DNA of 64,000 nucleotides from Candidatus Obscuribacterales bacterium (lineage in GTDB: Bacteria > Cyanobacteriota > Vampirovibrionia > Obscuribacterales > Obscuribacteraceae). The notes below the pieces were generated by a model. The model saw only the letters and a list, made by a program, of their open reading frames with translations, made no database searches and was not told the DNA's origin. Positions 26,753 through 36,579 of this stretch are shown here, one piece after another (position 1 is the stretch's first letter; every line of letters starts with the position of its first letter). The stretch is from positions 45,722-109,721 of the forward strand of contig JAIEQI010000008.1 in the NCBI GenBank assembly GCA_019747875.1. Direction: 5' to 3'. A program made the translations under genes and the position numbers.

Positions 26753-29700
26753 ATGTCTGAAGAATCGCTGCAGTTTAGTGAAGGGAACTCCGACAAATTC
26801 TGGAAAATCAAATTGGAAGGCAACTCATTCACTGTGCACTTTGGCCGTGTTGGAACTTCCGGACAAAGTCAAACTAAGACGTTCAGCAGTGCAGCGGAAG
26901 CTCAGAAAAACTACGACAAACTCGTTGCTGAGAAATTGAAGAAGGGATATGAGCGGACCGGACAATCTGTCGGAACTATGCCTGCCTCGACTGTTGTTAA
27001 GGATGCAAGTGTTCCGTCCGCAAAAAAAGAGAAGGAAGCGTCTGGCGGTGCATCGGTGGTGTCACAAAACACAGCTACAGCCGTAATGGAAAAGTCGGAC
27101 GATATCAACGAGCCGAGTACGGATTCGGCAAACGCATCATCTGGAAACGCTCAAATTGCACCAGAGCAGGTATCTGCGGAGCAGTCAGAGACCGAAAGTT
27201 CGTCCATAGCCCCGAGTCCGCCCGCTTCCGCGCTTTCGCAATCGACCTCAAATCCTACAACTGCAAGCTCCTCTGGGTTCAAATCCGAACGACGCAATGA
27301 CTTGAAACCGGAGGACCTTGCCTTTGCGGTGTGGAACCCGTTGCCACCACTTCCGGCCGTGAAGAAACGTCCATTCGATTTTGAAAAGCTCTGTGAGGAG
27401 TTCATGGCGCTTGATCCAGACGTTGAGGTGTGGGCGTCGCATTGGAAAAAGAAATGCCCTACGCCGCTGCACATGTCACAAGAGGAAGCTTGTTTTTGGA
27501 TCGAGGTTATTATTGCCGGTCGCGAACCAGTGAATTCCTGGGGACCAAAACGTGATCAGGAAGTTGCGAATAAGAAAAACAAAGTGTTGCAGCATCTGAG
27601 GTCCTGCGACTTCTCGAAAGTGAAAACTCCCGAAGCTGTGAGAGAAGGATTCAAGTTGGTGACAAGCACCAACTTCGGTATCATGAACATGAAAGACACA
27701 TCCCGGCTGTTGTGTGCGCACTGGTCCGATCCGAAGATGATCATCGAGCAGGCTCTGTTGATGGCACCGGAACCTGCATTCGCTCTCATGAAGAACTTTC
27801 GGCAGTATGTGATGCCGCGCCTGAGTGAGTCGGAATTGGATGGGCTACGTTCTTACATTCGCAGCAAGTTGGACCCGAAAAAGGCGTTAGCAGCTAAGCC
27901 GGACGAATCAGAATGGACCGCTTACACTGTGGCTTGCTTCTTGCGAATGCCTGAGGATATTGAATGGTTATTAGAGCTAATTCCTGACGGTGCGTTTGAT
28001 CAGGACAAGAGAGCCTACTTCCATCCGCAACTATATGTTATGTCTTTGTCCAGTCGGGAAAAAGTCCTTCAGGAAGCCGCTCGGACCAGATTGTACTTAG
28101 GACATGGACATACATACTATTATACGAAGGGCAGTTCCGTTGATACGGTGGCTCGCGCATGGTTAGCTGTCACGGGCTACGATGGACCTGGACTAATTAC
28201 CGACTTCATTCGTCGCAGTTACAGGGACGCAGCTGACACGATGATCGCGCATCTAAAGCTGATCAATGGACCTGAACTTGCACCTTATATGATCGAACTA
28301 CTCGACATTGATCATGCAAAATTCCCAGCTCGAAAATGGTTGACTGAACATGCTGACTGGGCTCTTCCTGTCTTGTATGAGGCTTCCCAGGGCGCTGGCA
28401 AAATCGCATCGGAAGCGGCAGAGATAATGCAAGGCGTTTCCTGCCGGCTGGACGAATCACTCTATCCGCCTGAATTGATAGCAGCAATTAAAGGACGCTT
28501 TCGCTTGCCTGATGAAGATCTGCCGGAACTGGATAAGGACACTACTCCAGAATGGCTCAGTAAAGCAATTGCTGAGGTGAAGGCAGGTAAAACAAACTTG
28601 CCGATCTGGACTGATCCGGCCGTGAAGCCACGAATTGTGGTTGATAAGAAACGTCTGAATCTTGAACAAATGCACGCTGTTTTGCTTGCACTAAAGCAGA
28701 GCACATTTGAAAATGCGCATCCACTCATTTCGGCCATTCAGGATCACTTAGATCGAAAATATTGTGAAAAATTTGCCTGGTCATTGTTTGAGGCTTGGTT
28801 GAAGAATGGTGCCGAGTCCAAAGAAAAGTGGGCAATGGCTTCTATAGGCTTTGTCGGCGGCGACGAGACCGTGTTTAAGATTGTCCCCATGATTAAGGTT
28901 TGGCCTGGTGAGAGCCAACATCCTCGCGCTGTTTTTGGTCTGGAGTGTTTGCGCACCATTGGTAGCGATACCGCTCTGATGCAAATCAACTCGCTTTCGC
29001 AGAAGATGCAATTTAAAGGATTGAAACAGAAAGCCGCCGAATGTATGGAGGCTATAGCGCAGACTCGTGGAATGTCGAAGAACGAGCTAGAAGATCGCAT
29101 CATTCCGGACTGTGGTCTGGACGAGAAAGGTCAGCGAATCTTTGATTTTGGATCTCGCCAATTTAAGTTTGCATTGGGATCGGATCTCAAAGCAATGATT
29201 CGCGAGCCCGATGGGAAACTCAAGACGGATCTACCTAAACCAAATACAAAAGATGATCCTGAGAAGAGCAAATCCGCCGTAGAAGACTGGAAACTGCTGA
29301 AACAGCAGATTAAGGACATCGCAAAGATTCAGGCGGTTCGGATGGAACAGGCTATGGTGACAGGTCGCTGCTGGACCTTTGAACATTTCGAAAAATTTCT
29401 TGTTCACCATCCATTGATGATTCATATCGTTCGCATGCTGGTATGGGGCGAGTTCAAGGATGACAAACTCGTGCGTTCGTTCCGTGTAACTGAAGATCAA
29501 ACATATGCTGATGAAGAAGATCGCGATATCCAGCTAACGCCAGGCAATGCAATTCGCGTGATACATGCCATGCTGCTCTCGGATGATTTGAAAGCGAAAT
29601 GGCAGAGCGTGCTGCTCGACTATGAGATTGTGCCACCGTTCAAGCAGCTTGAAAGACCTGTCTTTAAGCTTGAACCGGCTGAATTAGATCAGTTGGAGAT

Positions 29701-30064
29701 TACTCGCTTCAAAGACAAACAAGTACCGGCAGTCAGTATGGTCGGTATCTTTGATAGATGTGGCTGGCGTCGCGGAGTGCCCGAAGATGGCGGCTGTTTT
29801 TATTCGCATTCCAAGTATTTTCCAGGCGCAGGAATCGCTGCCTTGGCTATTTATCAAGGTGTTCCTGTCGGTTACATGATGGAAGCAGATCCCCAGACAG
29901 TTGAGTCTTGCTACTTCTTCAAGGCGACCAGCGATAAGGTAGATATGTATTTTGACTCTCGGACTATGACCAAAATTCCGCTGGGCAAAGTAGACCCAAT
30001 TGTAATTAGCGAGGTACTCCACGATTTGACTGTCATCAGCTCTAAAGCCGACGCGTCAGAGTAG
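26753..30064 (+). CDS. WGR and DUF4132 domain protein
   Basis: 1103 residues from ATG 26753 (GGAGGGGAG upstream). Residues 1-75 are a WGR domain (NSDKFWKIKLEGNSFTVHFG, RVGTSGQSQTKTF), the nucleic-acid-binding module also found in PARPs. Residues 80-190 are a disordered Ser/Ala/Glu linker. The remainder is a helical-repeat region ending in a DUF4132 domain (GIFDRCGWRRGVPEDGG, PVGYMMEADPQTVESCYFF near the end). Proteins of this architecture, related to E. coli MolR/YehI, have no settled biochemical function; links to DNA damage or stress have been proposed for WGR proteins. No signal peptide. It lies between two carbon-metabolism genes, but no functional tie is evident. Confidence 0.8.
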   Translation: MSEESLQFSEGNSDKFWKIKLEGNSFTVHFGRVGTSGQSQTKTFSSAAEAQKNYDKLVAEKLKKGYERTGQSVGTMPASTVVKDASVPSAKKEKEASGGASVVSQNTATAVMEKSDDINEPSTDSANASSGNAQIAPEQVSAEQSETESSSIAPSPPASALSQSTSNPTTASSSGFKSERRNDLKPEDLAFAVWNPLPPLPAVKKRPFDFEKLCEEFMALDPDVEVWASHWKKKCPTPLHMSQEEACFWIEVIIAGREPVNSWGPKRDQEVANKKNKVLQHLRSCDFSKVKTPEAVREGFKLVTSTNFGIMNMKDTSRLLCAHWSDPKMIIEQALLMAPEPAFALMKNFRQYVMPRLSESELDGLRSYIRSKLDPKKALAAKPDESEWTAYTVACFLRMPEDIEWLLELIPDGAFDQDKRAYFHPQLYVMSLSSREKVLQEAARTRLYLGHGHTYYYTKGSSVDTVARAWLAVTGYDGPGLITDFIRRSYRDAADTMIAHLKLINGPELAPYMIELLDIDHAKFPARKWLTEHADWALPVLYEASQGAGKIASEAAEIMQGVSCRLDESLYPPELIAAIKGRFRLPDEDLPELDKDTTPEWLSKAIAEVKAGKTNLPIWTDPAVKPRIVVDKKRLNLEQMHAVLLALKQSTFENAHPLISAIQDHLDRKYCEKFAWSLFEAWLKNGAESKEKWAMASIGFVGGDETVFKIVPMIKVWPGESQHPRAVFGLECLRTIGSDTALMQINSLSQKMQFKGLKQKAAECMEAIAQTRGMSKNELEDRIIPDCGLDEKGQRIFDFGSRQFKFALGSDLKAMIREPDGKLKTDLPKPNTKDDPEKSKSAVEDWKLLKQQIKDIAKIQAVRMEQAMVTGRCWTFEHFEKFLVHHPLMIHIVRMLVWGEFKDDKLVRSFRVTEDQTYADEEDRDIQLTPGNAIRVIHAMLLSDDLKAKWQSVLLDYEIVPPFKQLERPVFKLEPAELDQLEITRFKDKQVPAVSMVGIFDRCGWRRGVPEDGGCFYSHSKYFPGAGIAALAIYQGVPVGYMMEADPQTVESCYFFKATSDKVDMYFDSRTMTKIPLGKVDPIVISEVLHDLTVISSKADASE

Positions 30065-30169
30065 AGTCCACTTTCTTGAATCAAAGCTGCCTAATAAGAG
30101 GAATAGACAGGCTCCGAAAAATTTTTACGAAATCAACGCACTCAAACTAGCAACCAAATGTGAGGAAAA

Positions 30170-32734
30170 ATGACACTAGCACCAGGCAACAACATAGAGA
30201 TCGAGGACGACCGCACCGGTCTTGATGTGGAAACTTTGCGGAGGGCAATCGCAGACAACCTTTTCTATATTCAAGGAAAGTTTCCTGAGATTGCAACTAA
30301 GACTGATCTTTATATGGCGCTCGCTTATAGTGTGCGAGACCGTCTACTGCGACGCTGGCTGAATTCCGTTGAGACGTACATGCGACCGGAAGTAAAAGTC
30401 GTTTGTTATTTATCTGCTGAATTTCTGATTGGACCTCAGCTGGCAAACAACCTGGTGAATCTGGATATATATGAACGCGTCCGGCAGGCTGTTGAAGAAT
30501 CCGGACTGAATTTAAACGAATTGCTTGAACAAGAAGAAGAACCTGGTCTCGGTAACGGTGGACTCGGGCGTCTGGCTGCATGTTATCTTGACTCGCTGGC
30601 TGCGCTCGAGATACCTGCTCGTGGTTACGGCATACGTTATGAGTTTGGCATTTTTGACCAGGAAATTCGAAACGGATGGCAAATCGAAAATAGTGACAAG
30701 TGGTTGCGTTTTGGTAATCCCTGGGAGATCGTTCGTCCTCACCAGGTCTGCCATGTGAAGTTGGGTGGGCACACACAACACTATACGGATGAACATGGAC
30801 GATACCGCGTTCGCTGGATTCCGGATAAGGTAATCAACGGTGTGCCTTATGATACGCCAACCTCCGGATACAAGAATAATACTGCTAACACACTTCGCCT
30901 CTGGAAAGCTGAGGCGCCTGAATCGTTTGACCTCTCAGCCTTCAACTCCGGCGATTACTTGGGAGCTGTGACCGACAAAGTCTTCTCGGAAAACGTCTCC
31001 AAAGTACTATATCCCAATGATAATGTTTCCGCTGGAAAACGCTTGCGCCTCGAACAACAATTTTTCTTTGTGTCATGCTCAATGCAGGACATCATAAGAT
31101 TCCATCTGCGTGATTCAGGTGATCTGCACTTGTTACCGGAAAAGTTTGCGATTCAGCTCAACGATACGCACCCATCAGTGGCGATTGCCGAGATGATGCG
31201 TTTGCTGGTCGATGATCATATGCTCGCCTGGGAAGATGCCTGGAAGATCGTTATCAAACTCTTCGGTTATACCAACCATACCTTGTTGCCGGAGGCTTTG
31301 GAGAAGTGGTCGGTAGATCTCTTTGCAGATCTGCTGCCTCGCCACCTCGAAATAATCTACGAGATCAATCGTCGTTTTCTCGATGAAGTGCGTGCTAAGT
31401 TCCCTGGTGACGAGGATCTGATTCGCCGCGTCTCAATCGTTGACGAGTCTGGCGAACGGTCCATTCGCATGGCGCATCTTGCATGCGTAGGCAGCCATTC
31501 GATCAATGGCGTGGCGAAACTGCACACCGAGCTGCTTATCAAAGATGTATTGCACGACTTTGCCCGCATCAGTCCTGAGAAGTTCAGCAATAAGACGAAC
31601 GGAATTACTCCGAGACGATTTATCCTTGTTAGCAATCCCGGAATGTCCGACTTGATCACGAGCAAGATCGGCGACGGATGGATCAAAGATCTCGACAAGT
31701 TGAAAGGTCTTGAGAAATTTGTTGACGACAAAGAGTTCAAGGAGCAGTGGCAGCGAATTAAGCTTGAGCGCAAGACAATTCTCGCTAAGCATATTAAAGA
31801 CAACTGTCATATTGTATTGAATCCGGAGAGCATCTTCGATGTTCAAGCTAAACGTATTCACGAGTACAAGCGCCAGCATTTGAACGTTCTACACATTATT
31901 CATTTGTATAACCAGATGAAGAAAAATCCTGGCTTGGACATCTTCCCTCCGCGCACATTCCTGTTCGCAGGAAAAGCGGCACCAGGATACACAATGGCGA
32001 AGTTGATCATCAAATTGATCAACTCTGTTGCTGACGTGGTCAATCACGATAGAGAAATTGCCGATAGGCTCAAGGTGGCGTTCATCCCTGACTTCAATGT
32101 AAAGCTTGCTCAGAAAATCTACCCGGCTGCGGAAGTATCAGAGCAGATCTCTACGGCAGGAAAAGAGGCTTCTGGCACAGGAAACATGAAGTTTGCCCTT
32201 AACGGTGCTCTAACGATCGGTACGTTAGATGGAGCGAACATTGAAATGCGTGAAGAAGTCGGAGCGGATAACTTCTTCCTTTTCGGTCTAACGGCGCCGG
32301 AAGTTGCACGGTTGAAATTCGAAGGTTATAAACCCTACGAGTATTACTGGAACAACTCTGACCTTCGTGAAGTGATCGATTTGATTTCTTCCGGTGTCTT
32401 TTCTCATGGTGACAAAGAGTTGTTCAAGCCGATTGTTGAATCGCTTCTGACGCGCGATGATTTCCTCGTTTTGGCAGATTTCCAAGCTTATGTAGATTGC
32501 CAGCAACAGGTAGCCAGCGCATACAAGGATCGCGATCACTGGACGCGGATGTCGATTCTGAACGTTGCTCGAATGGGATATTTCAGCTCCGACCGCGCCA
32601 TTTCCGAGTACTGCAAAGAAATTTGGAAAGTTGAACCAGTACATGTCGACATGTGTGACTACATCCAGGCTCAAGCAGGACTATGCGTCCCCAATTCGAG
32701 CCAATTAGAAAAAGAACTAGGGCGCCGAATGTAA
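30170..32734 (+). CDS. glgP: Glycogen/starch phosphorylase
   Basis: 854 residues, full family length. Releases glucose-1-phosphate from the non-reducing ends of alpha-1,4-glucans using pyridoxal phosphate. Diagnostic segments: EPGLGNGGLGRLAACYLDS, ARGYGIRYEFGIF, IQLNDTHPSVAIAEMMRLL, RIHEYKRQHLN, and the cofactor segment TGNMKFALNGALTIGTLDGA, whose Lys binds PLP. The start ATG 30170 has GAGGAAAA upstream. Cytoplasmic. Ends at a good terminator (32761). Works with the phosphoketolase nearby in mobilising stored glucan. Confidence 0.95.
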   Translation: MTLAPGNNIEIEDDRTGLDVETLRRAIADNLFYIQGKFPEIATKTDLYMALAYSVRDRLLRRWLNSVETYMRPEVKVVCYLSAEFLIGPQLANNLVNLDIYERVRQAVEESGLNLNELLEQEEEPGLGNGGLGRLAACYLDSLAALEIPARGYGIRYEFGIFDQEIRNGWQIENSDKWLRFGNPWEIVRPHQVCHVKLGGHTQHYTDEHGRYRVRWIPDKVINGVPYDTPTSGYKNNTANTLRLWKAEAPESFDLSAFNSGDYLGAVTDKVFSENVSKVLYPNDNVSAGKRLRLEQQFFFVSCSMQDIIRFHLRDSGDLHLLPEKFAIQLNDTHPSVAIAEMMRLLVDDHMLAWEDAWKIVIKLFGYTNHTLLPEALEKWSVDLFADLLPRHLEIIYEINRRFLDEVRAKFPGDEDLIRRVSIVDESGERSIRMAHLACVGSHSINGVAKLHTELLIKDVLHDFARISPEKFSNKTNGITPRRFILVSNPGMSDLITSKIGDGWIKDLDKLKGLEKFVDDKEFKEQWQRIKLERKTILAKHIKDNCHIVLNPESIFDVQAKRIHEYKRQHLNVLHIIHLYNQMKKNPGLDIFPPRTFLFAGKAAPGYTMAKLIIKLINSVADVVNHDREIADRLKVAFIPDFNVKLAQKIYPAAEVSEQISTAGKEASGTGNMKFALNGALTIGTLDGANIEMREEVGADNFFLFGLTAPEVARLKFEGYKPYEYYWNNSDLREVIDLISSGVFSHGDKELFKPIVESLLTRDDFLVLADFQAYVDCQQQVASAYKDRDHWTRMSILNVARMGYFSSDRAISEYCKEIWKVEPVHVDMCDYIQAQAGLCVPNSSQLEKELGRRM

Positions 32735-32760
32735 ATCCGGCTAACAACTAGTATCCTGGA

Positions 32761-32800
32761 CCAACGCCACGCTCTCAAGAACAAGGCGTTGGTTCTTTTT
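32761..32800 (+). terminator. Rho-independent terminator of glgP
   Basis: CCAACGCC (32761-32768) pairs with GGCGTTGG (32785-32792), 16-base loop, followed by TTCTTTTT. Confidence 0.85.
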
Positions 32801-32951
32801 GTGGGCAGGCTTCGAAGATTCATATTATTATGGGGTGCAGACGTCCCCTCAGTGTCTTCTCCCTAGCCGTGAAGGCTGACTGCCAGCGCAACAATCGGTT
32901 TAACTCTGACATTTTTCGGGCACATCTTGCCTGATATCCATCCGTGCGCAG

Positions 32952-34868
32952 ATGAATCAAGACGACACAGAATCTATCGAGCTGCCGTCCAGCAGAACAA
33001 AATTGTTGGACAACGAATCTGCGTCTGAACCTGCTAGTGCAACTGAACAGACTGAAGAGCAGTCTGCCACCGCTGTTTCTCTGCATGGATATAGAAAGGA
33101 TTCGGCACAACAATACGAGATCATCGGCTCTACCTACGCCGATCGCTACGAAGTCTTCACCATGCTGGGCAAGGGCGGTATGAGTGTTGTGTACAAAGCC
33201 CGCCATTTGTTCACGAAGAAATTTGTCGCTCTGAAAATTCTGCACCCACACCTTGCGCACAATGAGATGACTGTGAAGCGATTCCGGCAGGAGGCGCAAA
33301 CCTCCGGAACACTTCAGCATCCAGGCATCATATCCGTTCAAGATTTCGGTGTTTGCGATGGCGCACCTTATCTAGTCATGGACTTTATTGAGGGTAAGTC
33401 TCTCTCTGAAGTGATCAAAGAGGAAGGCAATTTCTCTTTCGATCGATTCGTGGAGCTGATGATGCAGGTCGGTTCCGCCCTTGATTATGCACACCGCAAT
33501 CAGGTGATTCACCGGGATCTAAAGCCCGGCAACATCATGGTGAACAAGTCCGACGGCAAAGAGCAAGCAAAGATCGTTGATTTCGGTCTAGCGAAAGTCA
33601 TCCAGAGTTCGCCTTCTGGGCAGCAGTTGACTCAGACGGGTGAGCTCTTCGGGAGTCCGCTGTATATGAGCCCCGAGCAGTGCTCCGGAAGAATTCTCGA
33701 TGCGCGATCAGACATCTATGCATTTGGCTGTGTTATGTATGAAGCACTTTGCGGTCAGCCACCCTTTATTGGTGAAACTGTTTTTGAGACTATAAATAAA
33801 CACCTCAATTCTCCGCCACCGCCGTTGAATGCACCACAACTGGATGACGACATCAGGCAGCGCGTAGAGTTATTGATCTTGAAGTGTTTGGCGAAAGACG
33901 TTGACGCGCGTTTCGCTTCTGCAAATGATGTGGTGGCGGAACTGCGATCGATGAAGCTAAGTCATGGCGGCGGAATTTTCTCGAGAATTCAAAACTCTTG
34001 GAATATATCGCGTGCACGACGCGCTGCTCGCACCTTTGATATGTTGCCGGTCTTACTTTCCGTAGCGCTCATTTCCTGTTTGTTTTCTCTTGTTAATGCC
34101 GTGGTGCAAAACCACTATAAGGACTTATTGAACAAACGAAATATTTCATTTGAGATCGTGAAGCTGAACAACGCGATGTACAAAAACTCGCTGATCATGG
34201 AGGAGTCTGGTCATGATTACGTAATGGATCGCGATCCGGAAGAACTTCAAAAGTTTAAAATGGCTTCGAGGGGGTTAAGGAAGGCTTTCAGCGATCAAGA
34301 AAAGCTCTTGAAGAAGTATGGTCGGAAGGAAGAACTTAAGAGGCTCAAAAAGAATGCACCACTGCTTGAAAGGACAGTTGAACAGACGTCTCGATTGCTA
34401 TCCGAGCTAAATCCCGGGGCTCCATGGAGTTTGAACGACATCGGAACTACGTCTCAACTGAAGAACATCAAGAAAGCAGGAGTCACGTCCTTCATTAAGG
34501 AACCGAAGGAAGAAGACGAGACAAAAACATCTGCAGAATTGGACAGAGCGGCGAAACAGTTGGAAATGTATTCTGCCGCTTGTTTCGCGCTCAACTGTAT
34601 TGTATTCATAGTATTCGTTCTCTATTACTTTAGAGCACGCAAATTGCGTTTACTTGCTGACCGGGCCGCAAAGCTCACTGCAAAGCAGAGCAATTTGCAA
34701 AGTCGTAAAGGCGAGGACGACATCACGGAAATTGATTCTGCTCTGGAAGAGTTAGCTGAAGCTCTCAATAATGCAGAGCAGAGGGAAAAGGCTTTATTGG
34801 ATCAGATCAAGTCACGCAAAAATCCCCAGCCAGCAACTGCGGAAATCGAAAGGGTACGAGAAAACTGA
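32952..34868 (+). CDS. Membrane Ser/Thr protein kinase with sensor and HAMP-like tail
   Basis: 638 residues. Cytoplasmic Hanks-type kinase domain at about 60-335: Gly loop LGKGGMSVVYKA, ATP-Lys in VALKIL, catalytic HRDLKPGN, DFGLAK, and SPLYMSPEQ. A first membrane helix (about 363-386, LLSVALISCLFSLVNAV) leads to an extracytoplasmic helical domain (about 387-535); a second helix (about 540-560, IVFIVFVLYYFRA) returns to the cytoplasm. The last 70 residues (LRLLADRAAKL, DDITEIDSALEELAEAL) look like a HAMP-type helical relay plus coiled coil. This two-helix sensor module is usual in histidine kinases but unusual C-terminal to a Ser/Thr kinase. Start ATG 32952 lacks a clear ribosome site. Confidence 0.88.
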   Translation: MNQDDTESIELPSSRTKLLDNESASEPASATEQTEEQSATAVSLHGYRKDSAQQYEIIGSTYADRYEVFTMLGKGGMSVVYKARHLFTKKFVALKILHPHLAHNEMTVKRFRQEAQTSGTLQHPGIISVQDFGVCDGAPYLVMDFIEGKSLSEVIKEEGNFSFDRFVELMMQVGSALDYAHRNQVIHRDLKPGNIMVNKSDGKEQAKIVDFGLAKVIQSSPSGQQLTQTGELFGSPLYMSPEQCSGRILDARSDIYAFGCVMYEALCGQPPFIGETVFETINKHLNSPPPPLNAPQLDDDIRQRVELLILKCLAKDVDARFASANDVVAELRSMKLSHGGGIFSRIQNSWNISRARRAARTFDMLPVLLSVALISCLFSLVNAVVQNHYKDLLNKRNISFEIVKLNNAMYKNSLIMEESGHDYVMDRDPEELQKFKMASRGLRKAFSDQEKLLKKYGRKEELKRLKKNAPLLERTVEQTSRLLSELNPGAPWSLNDIGTTSQLKNIKKAGVTSFIKEPKEEDETKTSAELDRAAKQLEMYSAACFALNCIVFIVFVLYYFRARKLRLLADRAAKLTAKQSNLQSRKGEDDITEIDSALEELAEALNNAEQREKALLDQIKSRKNPQPATAEIERVREN

Positions 34869-34870
34869 GC

Positions 34871-35086
34871 TTAATGAGTGCAGCCTTTAGAGCAGCTTTT
34901 GTTGTGCTTTTTCTGCTTTCCTGCATTTTGCAGCAGGTCGTCGGCGTTTTCTTTGCCGACGAACAGCGATTGCGCGACCTGCGTAGCTAATGTTTTGACG
35001 TCAGTACTTTGCGTTCCGCAGAAGCCGGCGTTGCTATCGTCGATTTTCTCGAATGTCTTCTTATATAGGTTCTTCAAGAGATCCAT
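34871..35086 (-). CDS. Small Cys/His-tailed protein, unknown
   Basis: 71 residues with a GGAG ribosome site before ATG 35086. Mostly helical and charged, ending KSCSKGCTH, a short Cys/His tail that could bind metal. Convergent with the kinase gene, stops 2 bases apart. No family recognised. Confidence 0.5.
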   Translation of the reverse strand: MDLLKNLYKKTFEKIDDSNAGFCGTQSTDVKTLATQVAQSLFVGKENADDLLQNAGKQKKHNKSCSKGCTH

Positions 35087-35297
35087 AGTCCAGGCTCCAA
35101 ATTACCGTCTATTCTGATTTTACCAGACGAACGGAAACAAGAAGGACCTCCGCTCCGTCACACCCAGGAACAGTGATGATTCAGAGACTTTGAAGTGAAC
35201 AGGTCGAGGCAAATTTCCTCGTACCACGCATGCGTTTCTTTCAAGCTCTTGTTCTTGTGCTGCTGCTGTGCAAAGATGCTATATAGGGGTGGACTAA

Positions 35298-35624
35298 ATG
35301 TTATTTATGACCAAGACCAGGCTTTCGGTTCGCAAAGCGAAGTACAGCAGTTTTACTTCGGAGAAAGAACTGAGAGCTGAATTAATATCAGAAGGCTATT
35401 ACATCTTCCCATGGCAAGACGATCCGGGGGCTCATTATGCTCCGCATCAACACGCGCATGACGAGTTTATCGTAGTGCAATCAGGCAGTATGGTATTCGT
35501 AATCGAAGGCAAGGAAATTCGCTTAGAACGTGGAGACATGCTGGTGCTTCCGGAAGGAACGCAGCATGAAGCAATTAACGACTCTGAAGAGCCGGTTCGC
35601 TACTTCATCTGCTCCAGACACTGA
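35298..35624 (+). CDS. Small cupin-domain protein
   Basis: 108 residues, one cupin_2 beta-barrel. Metal-binding residues are visible as His-x-His-x3-Glu in PHQHAHDEFIVV and the second-motif His in PEGTQHEA; LERGDMLVLPEG is the typical connecting strand. Cupins of this size serve as small metal-dependent enzymes, isomerases or sensory proteins; substrate cannot be told. Cytoplasmic. Start ATG 35298 with GGGGTGG 6 bases before. Confidence 0.8.
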   Translation: MLFMTKTRLSVRKAKYSSFTSEKELRAELISEGYYIFPWQDDPGAHYAPHQHAHDEFIVVQSGSMVFVIEGKEIRLERGDMLVLPEGTQHEAINDSEEPVRYFICSRH

Positions 35625-35640
35625 GTTCAGCCGCTCTTTT

Positions 35641-35811
35641 GGTTAGATCTGGGAGCGCCGGCATCCTGCCGGCTTCTAATCTTTGGTTCGATCCGGGAGC
35701 GCCGGCATCTTGCCGGCTTCTAATCTTTGGTTCGATCCGGGAGCGCCGGCATCTTGCCGGCTTCTAATCTTTGGTTCGATCCGGGAGCGCCGGCATCTTG
35801 CCGGCTTCTAA
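35641..35811. repeat. Tandem REP-like palindromic array (4 x 44 bp)
   Basis: Four head-to-tail units with a 44-base period starting at 35641, 35685, 35729 and 35773 (last one cut short). Each unit contains the palindrome GCCGGCA-TCY-TGCCGGC (7-base-pair stem, 3-base loop) within a GATCYGGGAGC...TTCTAAT frame. Solo relatives lie at 63842-63880 and, degenerate, at 4391-4416. The units are nearly identical, so the array is young. It lies just downstream of the cupin stop. Confidence 0.9.
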
Positions 35812-35897
35812 ATTTATTGAGCAACCCGCTCTTCTGTCGGTCCAAAGCCAACATAGTCGTTTGTTTCAATCGATCCTTGCGGGCGTCGTTGCCCTGG

Positions 35898-36365
35898 TTA
35901 GTCGACGTTATCGCCGAGGCTGAACGAGTCTTTGCCGAAAGGCTGGTCACCAGCTCCGACCCAGGCATTCTTTACTCCGTAGAGCACGCCGCCGATGCCA
36001 CCACTTACGCCACCGTAAGGAACAGCCAAGACGCCTGCTGGTCCGATGATGAACCAGTTGTCTGTGTCTCCCACGAGGTCCTTCACACCTTGCTTGATTT
36101 CAATGCCGGTTCTTCTAACGATGGCAACAGGTACTCCGACCAAAATGCCTGCTGGAAATCCGATCAAGCGTCCACCCAGACCGGCATCGCCCCCGCCACT
36201 ACTCTTTGAACCCAGTTTGGTTTCTTTGGCGGGTTTAGGCTCTTTGGCTGGTTTGGTTTCTTTTGCATCCTTTCCGCCATCTTTTGCATCCTGTGCCATA
36301 ACAGGTGGTAAGCAAAGCCCCGCAATGCATAGTGCGGTCAAACTAGCGGTGAGAACTCGGTTCAT
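35898..36365 (-). CDS. Exported membrane-associated protein, unknown
   Basis: 155 residues. Signal peptide (about 1-24, ending PPVMAQ), then a Lys/Pro/Glu-rich linker of KPAKE-type repeats, then a Gly-rich domain with two hydrophobic stretches (GFPAGILVGVPVAIVRR, PAGVLAVPYGGVSGGIGGVL) that could enter a membrane. ATG 36365 has AAAGGA upstream. Family not recognised; probably an envelope protein. Confidence 0.65.
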   Translation of the reverse strand: MNRVLTASLTALCIAGLCLPPVMAQDAKDGGKDAKETKPAKEPKPAKETKLGSKSSGGGDAGLGGRLIGFPAGILVGVPVAIVRRTGIEIKQGVKDLVGDTDNWFIIGPAGVLAVPYGGVSGGIGGVLYGVKNAWVGAGDQPFGKDSFSLGDNVD

Positions 36366-36579
36366 ATCTGGTCCTTTCTAAGGGTGCGCCGTTAGGATTA
36401 TCCGGGCCTGACAACCCGCTTGGAAAGTAGAATTAACGCAGATTTCGCGGATCGGTGAATTTTTTTTGTGCTTGAAGACTTTATGAGTAGTATCTCCTTG
36501 ATTTCCCCTGGGGGTCGCAAGTACGATCCTCGCAACCATTGAGTCGCTCTCTTAATCTTGACTCATCTGGAGGGAATCC

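Noticed and set aside
35641..35811. CRISPR-like array
   Set aside because: Units are directly adjacent with no variable spacers and contain a palindrome; a tandem REP-like array fits better.
35727..36209. Plus-strand frame with SAGILPAS
   Set aside because: Made of the REP-like units and the antisense of the 35898-36365 gene.
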